Assembly: GCA_015847255.1 (NCBI GenBank)
Contig: JADLZK010008545.1
Coordinates: 433,726-497,725, forward strand
Origin: Hyparrhenia diplandra
Lineage: Eukaryota; Streptophyta; Magnoliopsida; Poales; Poaceae
Direction: 5' to 3'
DNA length: 64,000 bases
Of this stretch, positions 1-11,616 are shown piece after piece (position 1 is the stretch's first letter; each line of letters opens with the position of its first letter). The position numbers and the translations under genes were made by a program. The notes below the pieces were generated by a model. The model did no database searches, had not been told where the DNA came from, and was given only the letters and a program-made list of their open reading frames with translations.

Positions 1-1
1 C

Positions 2-3000
2 CGCGGCACGCCGTTCGTGAACGTCGTGGAGCTCAGGCCGCTCGCACCTGCGCTCTATCCGCAGGCCGTGCCCGGCATCTTCTTCACCATGTACAAACGC
101 CTAAACATGGGGACGACAAACAGTTCCACACGGATCAGGTATCCTGATGATCAGTACGACCGTTTTTGGTGGCCGATGGAGAATGTTAGCCCGCGGTGGG
201 CGAACCTATCGACCCAAGCCGGGCTCAGTAGCGTGGACATGAACTCCGCCGCGCCGTCGGCCGTTCTGCGGACGGCCGTCGCGGCAGCGGGCAACGACAC
301 GACGCTGACAGCCATAACATGGCACGATGACACCAAGTACTCCTTCACCATGCTCCAGCACTTCACCGACTTCCAGAACACCCAGTTTCGGCAGTTTGAC
401 ATTCAATCGGGAAAGGTATACGAGTCGTTCAAGCCCCCGTACCTGAGTCTCTTCACTCAGTACACAGAGTCCTTTAGAGCTGCCGATGGCAGCTACAACA
501 TCAGTCTGGTTAAGACCAACACCTCCGTGCTGCCGCCCATGATCAATGCGCTCGAGATCTACCTTCGCGTCCCGTACCAGAACCCGACCACACTCCCGGC
601 TGACTGTAAGTATTTCCAATCCATTCGTAAAATATGATATAGATGACACAAAATTTGAGATTCATACTCGTCTTTGCATGCCAGTTGACGCCATCATGGC
701 CATCAAAAAGGAGTATGGAGTGACGAAAAACTGGATGGGTGATCCATGTTTCCCAACCAATTATACTTGGGATGGCGTGAAATGCGGCAATACAAACGGC
801 AACACTACGAGGATAACATCGTTGTGAGTATCTGTCTGGAACATTACCTAGCAGGTTCTTCAATATTAATTGTCTTGGTATATTATTAGGGCACTTGATT
901 TATGTTGAATTGCAAATGCCCATGCAGAGATCTATCCAACAGCTATTTGCATGGCCCGGTATCTAAGAATTTTGCACTGCTCACGGCACTCCAGAATTTG
1001 TAAGTGCTGTCTAACAGAGTAATGTCCCCTCCTCACAGAATCCGAATCGACTCATCCTATGCCAAATTCTCAATGTCTGAAATTTTGAACCCTGCTTGCT
1101 CACACAGTGCAAATGTTTCAGGGATTTATCTTACAACAACTTAAGCGGCTCAATACCTGATTCCATACCAAGTTTGACTTCCCTAAGAGTTCTGTAAGTA
1201 CATAATATTTGTTGCAAATAAATTACCAATGCAATAAGGACTTTACTAACTGCCTTTCACTTTCTACAGAAATGTATCTGGCAACCAGCTCAGTGACGAC
1301 TCCCTATGTAAAAATTATACTGGGTCACTTATTTTCAGGTTTTGATTGATGTCTTCCTTTTCCCATTATAATATGCTTGTGAACTTTTGGATAGTATATC
1401 TGTTTCTAGGATCTCTAACCAAGACCTTCTTGTGAGTAAACTCTGACCTTGTTGTCTTGTGTATTTCAGACATGATTCTAGTAAAAGTACATGCAACAAA
1501 AAGAAAGCTGCATCAAAGAAAACCACGGTTATCTTAGTTACTTCAGTTGTGGTCGCTGTGCTGGTTGTATCTGCAATTGTTCTTGCATATTTCATCTGCA
1601 GAGCAAAAAGGAAGTCTACTGGTGTGCATCCTGTCTCTCTATCCTGAATTACCATGTATGTGTGTTTTCATTTTAGTATTCTTATGTCATACTCGTTCAA
1701 CCAGTTTCCACAGATGATCACACAAGAAATGCACAACAACTCGAGATTGCTCCAAGAAGTAGAACAGATCAAGGGGACCACCTGCAAGATAACGAGAATA
1801 GGCAGTTCACATATAAGGACCTGGAAAAGTTCACTGGTAATTTTAAACAGTTCATAGGACAAGGAGGATTTGGAGTCGTCTATTTTGGCCATTTAGAGGA
1901 TGGTACTGAGGTTGCTGTCAAGATGAGTTCCGAGTCTTCATCACATGGCCTAGATGGATTTTTAGCTGAGGTACCAAATTAATCTTGAGTCACCATGAAG
2001 AGTCATGGCATATTAGAATTTAGAAATGCATGGCATACATGTGAATCAACTGCATGAGCCACAGCACAGAAGGAGATTATATGGCAACTAATATATCTTT
2101 CCTATATATGTCTGTCATCTGGTTACATAGGTTCAGAGCTTGACAAAGGTGCATCACAGGAACATTGTTTCTTTGGTTGGCTACTGCTGGGAAAAAGATC
2201 ATTTAGCACTTGTTTATGAGTACATGTCTCAAGGCAGTCTTTATGATCATTTGAGAGGTTTGACTTCCTAACTTACACCCTCTGTCCTGTAATATAGTGC
2301 ATTCTATGAATTTTAAGACAAATTAAAAGAGGACATAAAAAACACATGTACCCTCATTTTATTTCCTAATCAGACGACGCTATCATGGACATGATTAATG
2401 GTGATTGATTGGTAAACGAAAAATATTTAATGCAATGATGAGTTTTGTCCTGTATAATGTACTACATTTGAGGACAAATTTTTGAATGCTAGTATTTCAA
2501 AATGGCACCTGTCGTGTCTTCTAAACTTGACATGTCAAGTTGTTAACACAGTTGTGCTCTGTTAATACCATGAAGGTAAAATTGGTGCTGCTGAAGCCTT
2601 GAGCTGGGGAACTCGTGTACGAATAGTGCTTGAAGCTGCACAAGGTATGCTCCAATAAGAAATGGATATAGCTAGCTCCTTACTTTTTTCAAAACGAAAG
2701 GCATAGCTCATTTCTTTAAAGCAAATCTGTCTCTTTTCCATTCTCACCTCGATCCTGACCTTATTCCTGTTGTAGGTCTGGATTATTTGCACAAAGGATG
2801 CAGCCCACCAATAATTCACCGGGATGTGAAGAGCAGCAACATACTCTTGGGTCAGAATCTGCAAGCTAAAGTAGCAGATTTGGGACTTAGCAAAACATAT
2901 AGTAGCGATGGCCATACTCACATTTCAGCCACGGCAGCTGGGACGGCTGGTTACATGGACCCAGAGTATGCCTCTCCTCCCTCTGTATGCTATAAAATTT

Positions 3001-3519
3001 AATGAAGTTGGTACTCCATTTCAGCTAGAATAGCAGAGCACTTTGATATTTCCATTCCTTATTTGCTTGTATTACCTTTATATTTATTATACTGTTTCTT
3101 GCAGGTACTACTTCACCGGAAGGCTGACCGAGAGCAGCGACGTGTACAGCTTCGGAGTGGTCCTACTCGAGGCAGCCACCGGGGAGCCTCCGCTGGTGCC
3201 AGGCCAGGGCCACATCGTCCAGCGCGTCAAACAGAGGGTATCCGCCACCGGGGACATCGGCTCGGTTGCCGACCCGAGGCTCGGAGCCGCCTACGACGTC
3301 AACTCCATGTGGAAGGTGGTCGACACCGCCATGGCGTGCACGGCGGAGAGCGGTGCCAGCCGGCCAACGATGAGCGAAGTGGTGGCGCAGCTCAAGGACA
3401 GCCTCGCGCTCGAGTACGCTCGCGACAACAACAACGACGACCGCAGCCTCCCGGCGAGCATCCCCGCCAGCGATAGCGCGGGTTTCATCATGTCCGGGTT
3501 TGGCCCGTCGGCGAGGTGA
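2..3519 (+). CDS. Gene 1: malectin-like LRR receptor kinase (LRR-I type), 5' end outside the window
   Basis: Eleven exons can be joined with GT/AG splice sites: 2-605, 685-823, 928-999, 1122-1193, 1270-1338, 1470-1621, 1705-1970, 2131-2257, 2576-2644, 2776-2965, 3105-3519. They total 2175 nt in one open frame (724 residues plus stop). In order they encode the end of a malectin-like ectodomain, an LRR N-terminal exon with motif NWMGDPC, two 72-nt LRR exons, a membrane helix (about 1515-1600), and a kinase with GQGGFGVVY, AVK, HRDVKSSN and a GTAGYMDPE activation loop. By family this is a plasma-membrane Ser/Thr kinase that senses external ligands or wall state; the ligand is unknown. The usual DFG is DLG (near 2880). 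It lacks the ectodomain intron found in genes 2 and 3, and its intron before the LRR exons is only 79 bp. The missing 5' part should be about 175 residues, judged from genes 2 and 3. Confidence 0.9.
2276..2494. repeat. Degenerate Stowaway-like MITE in a kinase intron of gene 1
   Basis: The left end (CACCCTCTGTCC) resembles the Stowaway terminus CTCCCTCCGTCC. The right part holds a decayed reverse copy around GAGGACAAATTT, next to AGTA. The same intron of gene 2 (39827-40152) holds unrelated sequence of similar size. Boundaries are approximate. Confidence 0.35.
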
Positions 3520-4859
3520 AGCTGTAAATCAGTGCACGCTGCATATGGGCTTGGGTCTAAGTTTGGTTTGTCGCTGGTGCTGTTCTCTCTACTCCACGGC
3601 ACGTTTCCAACGTGTTCCCCCCGGGGTTATTTTTTTTTGGACAAGAAAAGCAATTTTTATTACTAGCAGCATGTTGCTGCTAAACGGGAGGGCATCTCCC
3701 ATAGTACAGAGTTCAGACCTTTTTTTTTTTTCTTTTTTCTCCTTTTTTTTAAGAAAAAACCCGGAGGGGTGAGAGCCCCACATGAATATATTCCATTGAT
3801 TGATGCTAGCAAGTCGGTGCACGGAAGTTGCCTCAAAGGCATAGAGTTTACATAGAGATTACAACAACAAAGTTCCACACACCGGAAGCGTCAACCCTTG
3901 AAGTTAAGAGGAGTACATGAAAAGTACGTGATGTTCAGAGCGTCTTTGAGAGGGCAGCTGTTTACCTACAAAAGATTCATTCATTCACAGAGGAGATTGA
4001 TGCTCTATGGAATGCTTGAGCTAGGATGTGTGTTGTGGCTTTTTCTTCCCTTCTTATCTTGAAGACTTCCAATTGCATCCTTCAACAACATTTTCCCCCA
4101 TTGTTATGTTACTTATTTCTCATTTGCCTATATATTATTTATATCTCTGCAATGTTCTTTTAGGGCATTCATTAGGGTTAAGGATACTTGATTGTGCCCC
4201 AAAATTATTATTCGGCGTGCTTACATCGCCATGAGAAGTGACATGTCAAAAGGTGTGACCAGAGCAGGACTCATTTGACCAGAGTAGGACTCATCTTCCT
4301 CAATGGACGGGTGAAGCACTCATTGTCTTTCGTGTGAAGCACTTATCAGGGGTGGGCAGGGTGTGGGCGCCGATGTGCGTCGTGGCGGAGGGCTCACCAC
4401 CAGCCAACGCAGGTGACGGTCGAGGTTGCGGTAACATGGCAAAGGGGGTTAGGGTTTAGATTAGGTATTGGAGCTCCTCTGTCAATGCCCTCCGGTCCTA
4501 ACGGGATGGACAGATCGTCGGTGAGACAAGGCGGCGGCGACGCCGTCGACCAATCCGTGGAGGATAACCAGTTTGCATAGGGTCGGCGGGGGCACGGGAC
4601 GCCGAGTTAAAAACGGTGGGGTAGAAACGGCAAGGGTGGATGGGTTCGATTAGTGGAGTGGAGGCCACTGGCCGTGGGAGCGGTTATGGGAAGAGATTGA
4701 GAGGAAAAAGATGTACTATCGAAACCCAACGAACCCGGTGCGTTGAAGAAGAGTGTGAGATTTTGTCTTGTGGGCAAACAGCGGGCACCGAATTATAGGT
4801 TTGGACAGTATGGGAGTGGTACTTGCTCGTATTTTTTTCCTTTGTTTCCATCATTGATT
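3520..4859. other. Spacer A, part 1: 3' flank of gene 1, no gene seen
   Basis: This stretch matches 41099-42465 downstream of gene 2 almost base for base, so it belongs to the tandem repeat unit. It holds the 3' UTR of the kinase gene, a T/C-rich low-complexity run (3718-3750), and a GC-rich patch near 4340-4680. I see no conserved reading frame and no clear polyadenylation signal. Short open frames here do not match known families. Confidence 0.7.
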
Positions 4860-4918
4860 TGTCTGGGACCAAAATAATGGGCCCCAAGACATTCTCTACT
4901 AACAAGAGATATGACGGC

Positions 4919-6349
4919 TGTTGACACTTGTTATAGCATAATATTAATAGTCAACTAAACATGAAATAAGGACATAAAATGAATATCAACATAGACTAGG
5001 GGTTTTACTAACATAATTCCACGAGCTTTGGTGATTTATATCTTCTGAGGACTTAACAGATAATTGCGAACAAGAACGGTGAGAAATCTAAGAGTTTACA
5101 TCCCATACAATGACAAGACTTGACCGTGAAGTAACTCAACCCAAAATATGTGGACTAAAACACTCTAGAAGATACTAGAAGACACCAGAAAAAGGGAGAC
5201 ACGAATAGGCCACAAGACCACGGCGGCCGCCGGGGCCAATCACGGCGGCCGCCAGTTTAAGTCCACCAATCAGGCTCATATTTGTATGTCGGTTTGTAAC
5301 CGACCTTGAGGTTGTATCTACACCGTTGCCAAGGTCGGTTTGATCCAAGGGCTATCTTTCATCGCCAAGGCCTATATAAGAAGACCTCCTGACCCCAGGG
5401 TGAAACCCTAATTCATTCTATTCATTATCTCTCAGTTGTAGAGGTGTCCCAATGTAAGGATCACCTCTCTCTTAGGGATTAGTGAATTAGAAGTAGATTA
5501 GAAGTAGATTAGCCATGTAATTAAAAGTAGATTAGAAGTAGATTAGCTATGTAATTAGAAGTAGATTAGATCTAGATTAGATCTAACCAAGAGTAAAGGA
5601 GAGTGGAGTTATGCTCCAGTTCTGGAGATGTCTACAGAGTTTGGTATGTCTTATATCCTTTCTTTGTAAGACTTATAATTCATATATTTATCTTCTCTAT
5701 TTACTTCCATATCTTTCATATATGGTTAGTATAGTTGTTATACTATTGCATGGGATCTCCGCTCGTATTGAGGGCTCTAGTTATTCATGGTAGCTAGAGT
5801 AGTAATCGATAGTATAGACATGGTGTCTAGGCTATAGATTACCTGAGATTGCACCCAACCCCACGGATAGTTTGTGGTAGCCCTAGGTGGTGACAGCCCT
5901 GATGGCCGATGTATTCCACCACGTTCGGGTTGGTGTTTGTAGGACCGTAGTCGGAGCTTCCTAGCCCCCTTCTCATCTCTTTCTGTGGCTAGTGTTCTGA
6001 TGTCCCGAAGTGTTATGGTGTGATTGCTATCGTAGAACCTAAGTAATAGAGGAGTACAAAGGAACCTTGATCTCTCCCTTTGACCTCTTGATTAGTTTGG
6101 TTATTCTTTTATAATCTTAGGTATGTTATTATTTTATGCTTTGTTATTTACTTACTATTTATCAATTACCTCCTCACTTTAGTCTAGTGGTTTGATAAGT
6201 TAGTTGATACATGATTGTGACTTATTAGAATTATTTAGCCAAAGCTTCCCTGTGGATACGATACTCTAGAATACTCATCCTAGGGAAAAGCTATTCTGTG
6301 CGCTTGCAGAATCCTTCATATTCTTTTAGCACTTAACAAATGCCAACAA
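4919..6349 (+). mobile_element. Solo LTR nested inside the solo LTR
   Basis: It starts TGTTGACACTTG and ends GCCAACA, flanked by a perfect 5-bp duplication ACGGC (4914-4918 and 6350-6354). It is the same family as the LTR at 17441-18752: both share the start, the end, and a TATA region reading CCTATATAAGAAGA (about 5370 here). A diverged tandem repeat of short AGTAGATTAG units occupies about 5488-5580. No coding sequence. Confidence 0.88.
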
Positions 6350-6770
6350 CGGCCCATCTTTGCCCAAGGCCGCCAATGGGCCGAATACCCCCAAACGCAT
6401 CGCAGGCCACGGGCTTGACAACGGGGAGGCGGGTGTTGGTCTCCCCGATCTACAAGCTTGGAGGAATCGACAAACGTGTCACCTTTCGGCCTACAACATG
6501 GCCCACGACGGCCCGTCTATGAACACTCAACCAAATGGCTCAAAGATACCGGCACGTGAGCCTGCAACCCACCGACTAGCCCATAGTAGCCTAGGGAGGC
6601 ATGAAAAGGGCCCATCACAAGTGTTGTAGGAGTCATCAAGAGTGTGGAGAAGAAGGACCGAAGGCAACAACCATACCAGGCTTGACGACATCAGTCACCA
6701 CACAACCCAGTTTTTACTCCATCCGAAGGGGTCCTGACCACGTGTCCCCACAAACCTCACATCTCCACCT

Positions 6771-6850
6771 CGACCGAGGGCAGGAGGCCCCGGGCGCATA
6801 AGCTCCTCCTCGCCCGAGGGCAAGAGGCCCCGGGCGCACGAGTACCACTT
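6771..6850. repeat. Two direct repeats of 40 bp in the outer solo LTR
   Basis: Units 6771-6810 and 6811-6850 share the core GAGGCCCCGGGCGCA and lie upstream of the LTR TATA box, where LTR enhancer repeats are often found. A regulatory role is inference. Confidence 0.6.
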
Positions 6851-7678
6851 CGCCCGGGGTTAGGACACCCTCGGACATCGGAGACTCCGGCTATATAGTG
6901 GGGGACAACCGCATTAAATGCTACTGCATCACCGGTCACGGTGACAGGGCAATCGATTGCCTGACGATTCGCCTGCCCCGTTATCTCCTCACACACCCCG
7001 TTGATGGGACGTAACGAGACGGGTTACTTAACACGCCACCCGGCACGAGGAACGATGCCGTCCTTTGTTCACCTTCCAACGCTACGCCTCCTCGCCACGT
7101 ATCCAATGGTCCTCGGAACTTTGACACGCCGCCACGATGCATTCAAGAGAAGCTCGCCTTGAATGAAACTTGAAGAACCCCCTCGGGTCCTCAGTTCCTC
7201 TTCCGGCTGATGGACACGTATACTGAAGACTCGAGGACATGCGTCCACAACCCCACACTCCAACTGGGTTGTCTGAGCCCCCCACCTCGGGCATGCAGGT
7301 ACCCGGGGGGCCGGACAGTAGACAACTTAGCATTAGTATTCGACACGTAATGTAACACCATTACTTTCCTTCCCACTATAAAAGGAGTAATGGCCCGTTA
7401 GCAAGGATCGACCCTTTTAGGTTTTCACACTTAGACACAAAAAACCGGGGGTTGAGGACCTACTTCTCTCCTCATTACTACTTGTAAACGCCGGTTGAAG
7501 TGCACATTGGTGCGAGGTAATACAAATCGTCACACTTTGGACGTAGGGGCTCCATGGCTTTGAACCGGGATAAATCCTCCGTGTTCATCTCGCACACGCC
7601 ATCTGGTGGGGAGCGCACATCATATAAATCTATTAACGGTCCTTGAGATACCCCGGTTCTCAAAACACCGACATTGAC

Positions 7679-8930
7679 CAAGACCATCGTTGTTTAGTTC
7701 CAAGTACTGATTAAAGGCACAAGGGCACTTAGAATGCTAGAAACCGCCATAGTTTCTATAGCACATAGACCTTGCCACAAGAAACTATTCCTCTCTAATG
7801 CATGGCTTAGTATAGTAGTTTCTATAGATAAAGAACTTCAATATACAAACACAAAAGTAGATGATCAATTGTGACACATTACCGAGTGAAGGAAAGTGTT
7901 TGCCGTGAGCAAAATCATACGGCCTTCTTTTTTATATAGTGATTGATACATGTTGTACATGCAAGCATATTATCGATCAATCAATCATATAGGATGGTGT
8001 CGCTTAAGTGATTGGGTCAAATCTTGTTATCCTTTTCTTGTGTTAACCCACATGCCTTACTTTTCCTACACTTACGGAGTACATTTCAATGTACTCACCC
8101 TTCCTCTTTGTCCCCCTACTACCCCTCCCAGCTTTGGAGTTACTGGAGAGAAGCATGTTGAAGACGGTGTCTTCGACACGGATGACATGTACTAGGCTCA
8201 TGCAACCCTGTTGACCTTTCGGTGAAGATGGCATCCATTTTTGCTAGAAGATATTAGATTCTATTTTAGACCTACGGCTCATTTTTGTAATAATGTTTCG
8301 ATTATGTAATAAACTCTTACGTTGATACTACAATGAAGTCTATATATGTATGAAAATTGATCCTGGCATAAACATATTAGGAATTCGATTTTGTCGTTAA
8401 AATCGGGTGTGACATAAGTGTGGTTGAATTAGACAAGGTGGTCCAACCCAAGTGATGGAGCATGATAGAGATCATGAAGGACGGTGATGTTCCAAAAGAG
8501 ATGATCAAGTGCTCATCATTCATAGACAAAGAAAGAGAAAAATATATAAAAAAAAAACTAGAATAGATCAAGGCAAAGTTATATGATAGGGTTTTGTTTT
8601 TGCCAAACAAAACACCATAGAGGGTGTGCTTGGGATTAGGACCAATAGCCGTACTATAAAGAGGGGGAAATTCATCGGTTATCATGGCCGTTAAGTGCCA
8701 CTAGGTGATGTTGATCATGCATATGCATTAGGACCTAGTGTGCTAAGTTCTAACCATTGCAAAAATGTTTATTAAAACGTTAACACATGTGCACAAAACA
8801 AAAAGGATTACACTTTGTGTTTGGCGAGTTGGAAGCAAGGGTGAAGAGAAAAGAGAAGAAACTATGAATTTGCTTTGACGAGATGATGTTGGTAATTTGT
8901 AACGTCACTATTAAGAATAGAGTTAGTCTT
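7679..8930. other. Spacer A, part 2: duplicated intergenic DNA, no gene seen
   Basis: This stretch matches 42469-43695 in spacer B closely. Its left part ends in an old LTR end (8414); the rest (8415-8930) is AT-rich and has no recognisable coding sequence on either strand. Confidence 0.65.
7990..8414 (+). mobile_element. Old 3' LTR fragment, probable gypsy, present in both spacers
   Basis: The sequence ends in AAAATCGGGTGTGACA, the typical 3' end of a large class of grass gypsy LTRs. It is preceded by the usual AT-rich tail with TAATAAACTC. The same remnant lies at 42784-43192 in spacer B, so it predates the tandem duplication. Its left limit is a guess. Confidence 0.45.
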
Positions 8931-9902
8931 TGTTGACACCCAAAAATGGCGTGGTCTAAGTCACGGTAAAAGTCTAGACTTAGCCATATTTTTAGAAGAG
9001 CTAACCCACCGCAAAATTCAGACTTAGTCGATTCTCGAGGAGGATCGAAAAGGGCTCTACGGAATGCGACCGGACTCACCGGCGCGCGTCGGTCCAGCGT
9101 CCGTCCTAGCGTCCCGGTCAGGTCGCGCCCACGATCGGTTTGCGGACCTTTACGTTAAACCGATCGGACAGCCTGACCGGAGGCGCCCGGTCACCCCCCT
9201 CGCGCGAGTCCGGTCAGCCACCGAAACAGCTGATTTCGGGACATCGGCCGGAAGCGCCCGCGGCGTCCGGTCCTGCGTCCGTCCCGGGATCCGGTCGGTT
9301 TGCGCGTCGCGATCGATCTACTGAGCTTACTAGAAAAGTTGACGGACTCGGCCACGGAGGGCGTCGGTCGGGGCCGATCGTGCGTCCGGTCACCCCGACG
9401 CAGGTTCGTGTCCGTACGAGATCCGAACCGATTTGTTTCCAATCGTGTTTTGGTCGGTTTCTGAGGCTTGGAAACGTCCAAGGACGGTTTCCTAAAAGGA
9501 TAAGACCACCCTCCTCTATATAATAAAGAGGTTCATGGCCGATTTGATCCCATCTACATCCAATCGACAACCAATCTATCTCCTGTCCCGTTTGTAGGTC
9601 ATCTTCTTCCCTCAACCCCTCTACGTTGCTGTTCGGCGGAGAACTCCGCGTTCTTCGTCGGCGTTCTAGGCGGCCACGCTGGTCCTAGAGCACCCCTCGC
9701 GTGCATCCTCCCGACGGGTCTTCCCGGAGGTGCGTTCGGAGGTTCTTTCAGCCGTCACCGAGCTCTACGCGCCCCTACCGATCCCTAGATCGGTTTGGGC
9801 TGCCACGTTGCGGTGCTCGCTGCTTCAAGGTTGGGTGCAACCTTCGTGGGCGTCCAAAGCCCTCCCGGTGTGTTGGTGTGAAGCCCTAACTTCGCGTCAA
9901 CA
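8931..9902 (+). mobile_element. Solo LTR, family unassigned
   Basis: It starts TGTTGACACC and ends GCGTCAACA, giving 7-bp perfect inverted termini (TGTTGAC/GTCAACA). Flanks are a perfect 5-bp duplication GTCTT (8926-8930 and 9903-9907). The matching place in spacer B (near 43697) is uninterrupted. A TATA-like CTATATAATAAAG lies near 9516. It contains long GC-rich open frames on both strands with no recognisable domain. Confidence 0.85.
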
Positions 9903-9907
9903 GTCTT

Positions 9908-10166
9908 ATTCCCAACAATGGCGCAAGAACCCACCACATTCCATGGCATCACCTTAATATTAGGCTTCCATCACTAGTAGCAATTCTAGAAATGTGTGGA
10001 TGGTATTTGTGCATATATGCCACTTGAATCCTTGAGATAATATACCCTTTTTCATGTTTCATTGACGGTTTAAAATGGTTGTTAACTACCATGAACAACT
10101 CCTCCAAACTTATCCTTTGCTCATCCCTAAGCAAAGCTAAACTCAGCGATGGATCAAGAGTTGTTA
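9908..10166. other. Spacer A, part 3: duplicated intergenic DNA
   Basis: It matches 43698-43955 of spacer B and joins the solo LTR to the Helitron. I see no gene. Confidence 0.6.
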
Positions 10167-10480
10167 TCTCTACTATAAGGAACCACTTCTTTCTATTTTT
10201 TGGACCGACGAACACCAACCAACGGATCCACGAACCAAAGGCTAGGATTCAAAGTTTGTCCAGAGGTCTTACATCTCTCACATCCCACAGCGAAAAAACT
10301 CCCGACGCCCACGCCCCGCGACCCGAGTCCACGGTTCCAATCCACGGAGTCCACGGTTCCGATCCACGAAAATCACGGGTCCTGCTCGCGGTTCATCCGT
10401 GGCGGTTGCCTCCGTCACGGTGAGACCCCGACGTTGTGGACTCTGGCCGCCCGCGCGTGCGTGGAGTCTGGCCGCCCGCG

Positions 10481-10668
10481 TGCGTGGAGTCCTTCTGGCG
10501 GCGGCGATCGGCGACGCGGGTCCTGCTGGCGGCGTTCGGCGATCGGCCTCCGCGGCCTGCAGCAGCGGCGCCCGCGCGTGCGTGGAGTCCTTCTGGCGGC
10601 GGCGATCGGCGACGCGGGTCCTGCTGGCGGCGTTCGGCGATCGGCCTCCGCGGCCTGCAGCAGCGCGG
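10481..10668. repeat. Direct repeat of about 90 bp, period 98, inside the Helitron
   Basis: Copies begin at 10481 and 10579 with the same TGCGTGGAGTCC and continue nearly identically through GGCCTGCAGCAGCG. A shorter partial copy begins near 10455. The duplication makes long GC-rich open frames that are probably meaningless. Confidence 0.8.
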
Positions 10669-10674
10669 CGTCCC

Positions 10675-10809
10675 TTGAGTCACACGCCGCTCGGCCAGCT
10701 CGCCTGACACGTCCAGCACGTCGCCGTACTTGACGGGCTGCTGCTCCTGCGCGTGCTGCTGCAGGTCATCGCCTGCCTGCTGTGGCCTCCGAGGCTGCCC
10801 CTGGCTCAT
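10675..10809 (-). pseudogene. Captured first-exon fragment of a seed-maturation (SMP/D-34) LEA gene
   Basis: Read on the minus strand from an ATG at 10809-10807, the frame begins MSQGQPRRPQ and goes on to PVKYGDVLDVSGELA. This is the typical start of grass LEA proteins with seed maturation protein (SMP) domains, which are soluble desiccation-linked proteins of seeds. Only about 45 residues match; the following PIAP-type repeat is lost and the frame runs into the unrelated GC-rich duplicated segment. Some 5' leader with GATCGATCGAT repeats (about 10815-10835) may have come along. It lies inside the Helitron, opposite in orientation to the element, as usual for transduplicated fragments. The family assignment is from memory of the motif. 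Confidence 0.7.
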
Positions 10810-11616
10810 GTCGATTGATCGATCGATCTCTTTCTCCAGCACGTAGTACGGCCGGGCTGGCCGGTTGCCTCCGTCACGGTGAATTACATTGCCATTATTT
10901 CAAGTTTGAATTACATTGCCATTATCTACGAGAGTAGAATATTTTCTCTGAGCTAGATGTCTGAAGCTGTTACTTACACGCGCGTGTACAGTTGAGTTAT
11001 CTGAAAGTGTGAGATTTCATTTGAGATTTTGAGGTGATCATTTGTGCATTAATCCTGCTCACGTCCTCGCTGCTCATAATCCTGCTCACGTCCTCGCTGC
11101 CTGCTCATAATTTTTTGCAAACTGGAGCGGTTCTCCGAGTAGACAAAAATACTCATTAGGAGTCTGATATTGACATGCTAGAACCCTTCTTGACTGTTAC
11201 CTCTATAGCTATCTCTATCATATCTCCTTTCCCAATGTTTGGTGTTTTTCTGTTTTGATTTTTTGTGTTCAAGGCACTATATATTCTATATGTAAACTTT
11301 ATTTGTTGAGGATATACTCAAGGCAGTATATAATATAATGTTGAGGATATATATACCTGGAGATTGATCGGGTTGTCGTGTCTGTGGTTTTAACAGAAAC
11401 TTTTCTGTCTCGATGCTTAGTATACCAACGCCAGTGATTTTTGGTGGCACAGATGTCTACGTCGAGAGGAACAAACTCTGCACTAGGAGATATCACCAAC
11501 ATCGCAGGTATGTCGACTTTTCAGCTCATTGGTTGTGACTTATTCATTCCTGTTGCATATTAAGACACACAACGTATAGATGATGCCCGGCGCTGGGACG
11601 GAATCGTCGGGCTGAA

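Larger units (their letters stand above)
4860..7673 (+). mobile_element. Solo LTR of a Retand/Tat-like Ty3/gypsy element, itself interrupted
   Basis: The left end TGTCTGGGACC and right end ACACCGACA match the LTR that starts at 52564 in this window. Flanks TTGAT(T) at 4854-4859 and TTGAC at 7674-7678 look like a 5-bp target duplication. Spacer B has a single TTGAC at the matching place (near 42464), which is the empty site. Without the nested LTR it is about 1.38 kb, close to the 1.32 kb LTR at 52564. A TATAAAAG box lies at 7377-7384. No internal gag-pol is present, so this is a solo LTR left by recombination. Confidence 0.8.

Noticed and set aside
4300..4800. GC-rich patch as a possible exon downstream of gene 1
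   Set aside because: The copy at 41940-42400 has indels that do not preserve any frame.
9064..9615. Overlapping GC-rich frames on both strands
   Set aside because: They lie wholly within a solo LTR with clear ends and target duplication.
10200..10733. 177-codon plus-strand frame in the Helitron
   Set aside because: It depends on a tandem duplication and runs opposite to the LEA fragment; no known domain.
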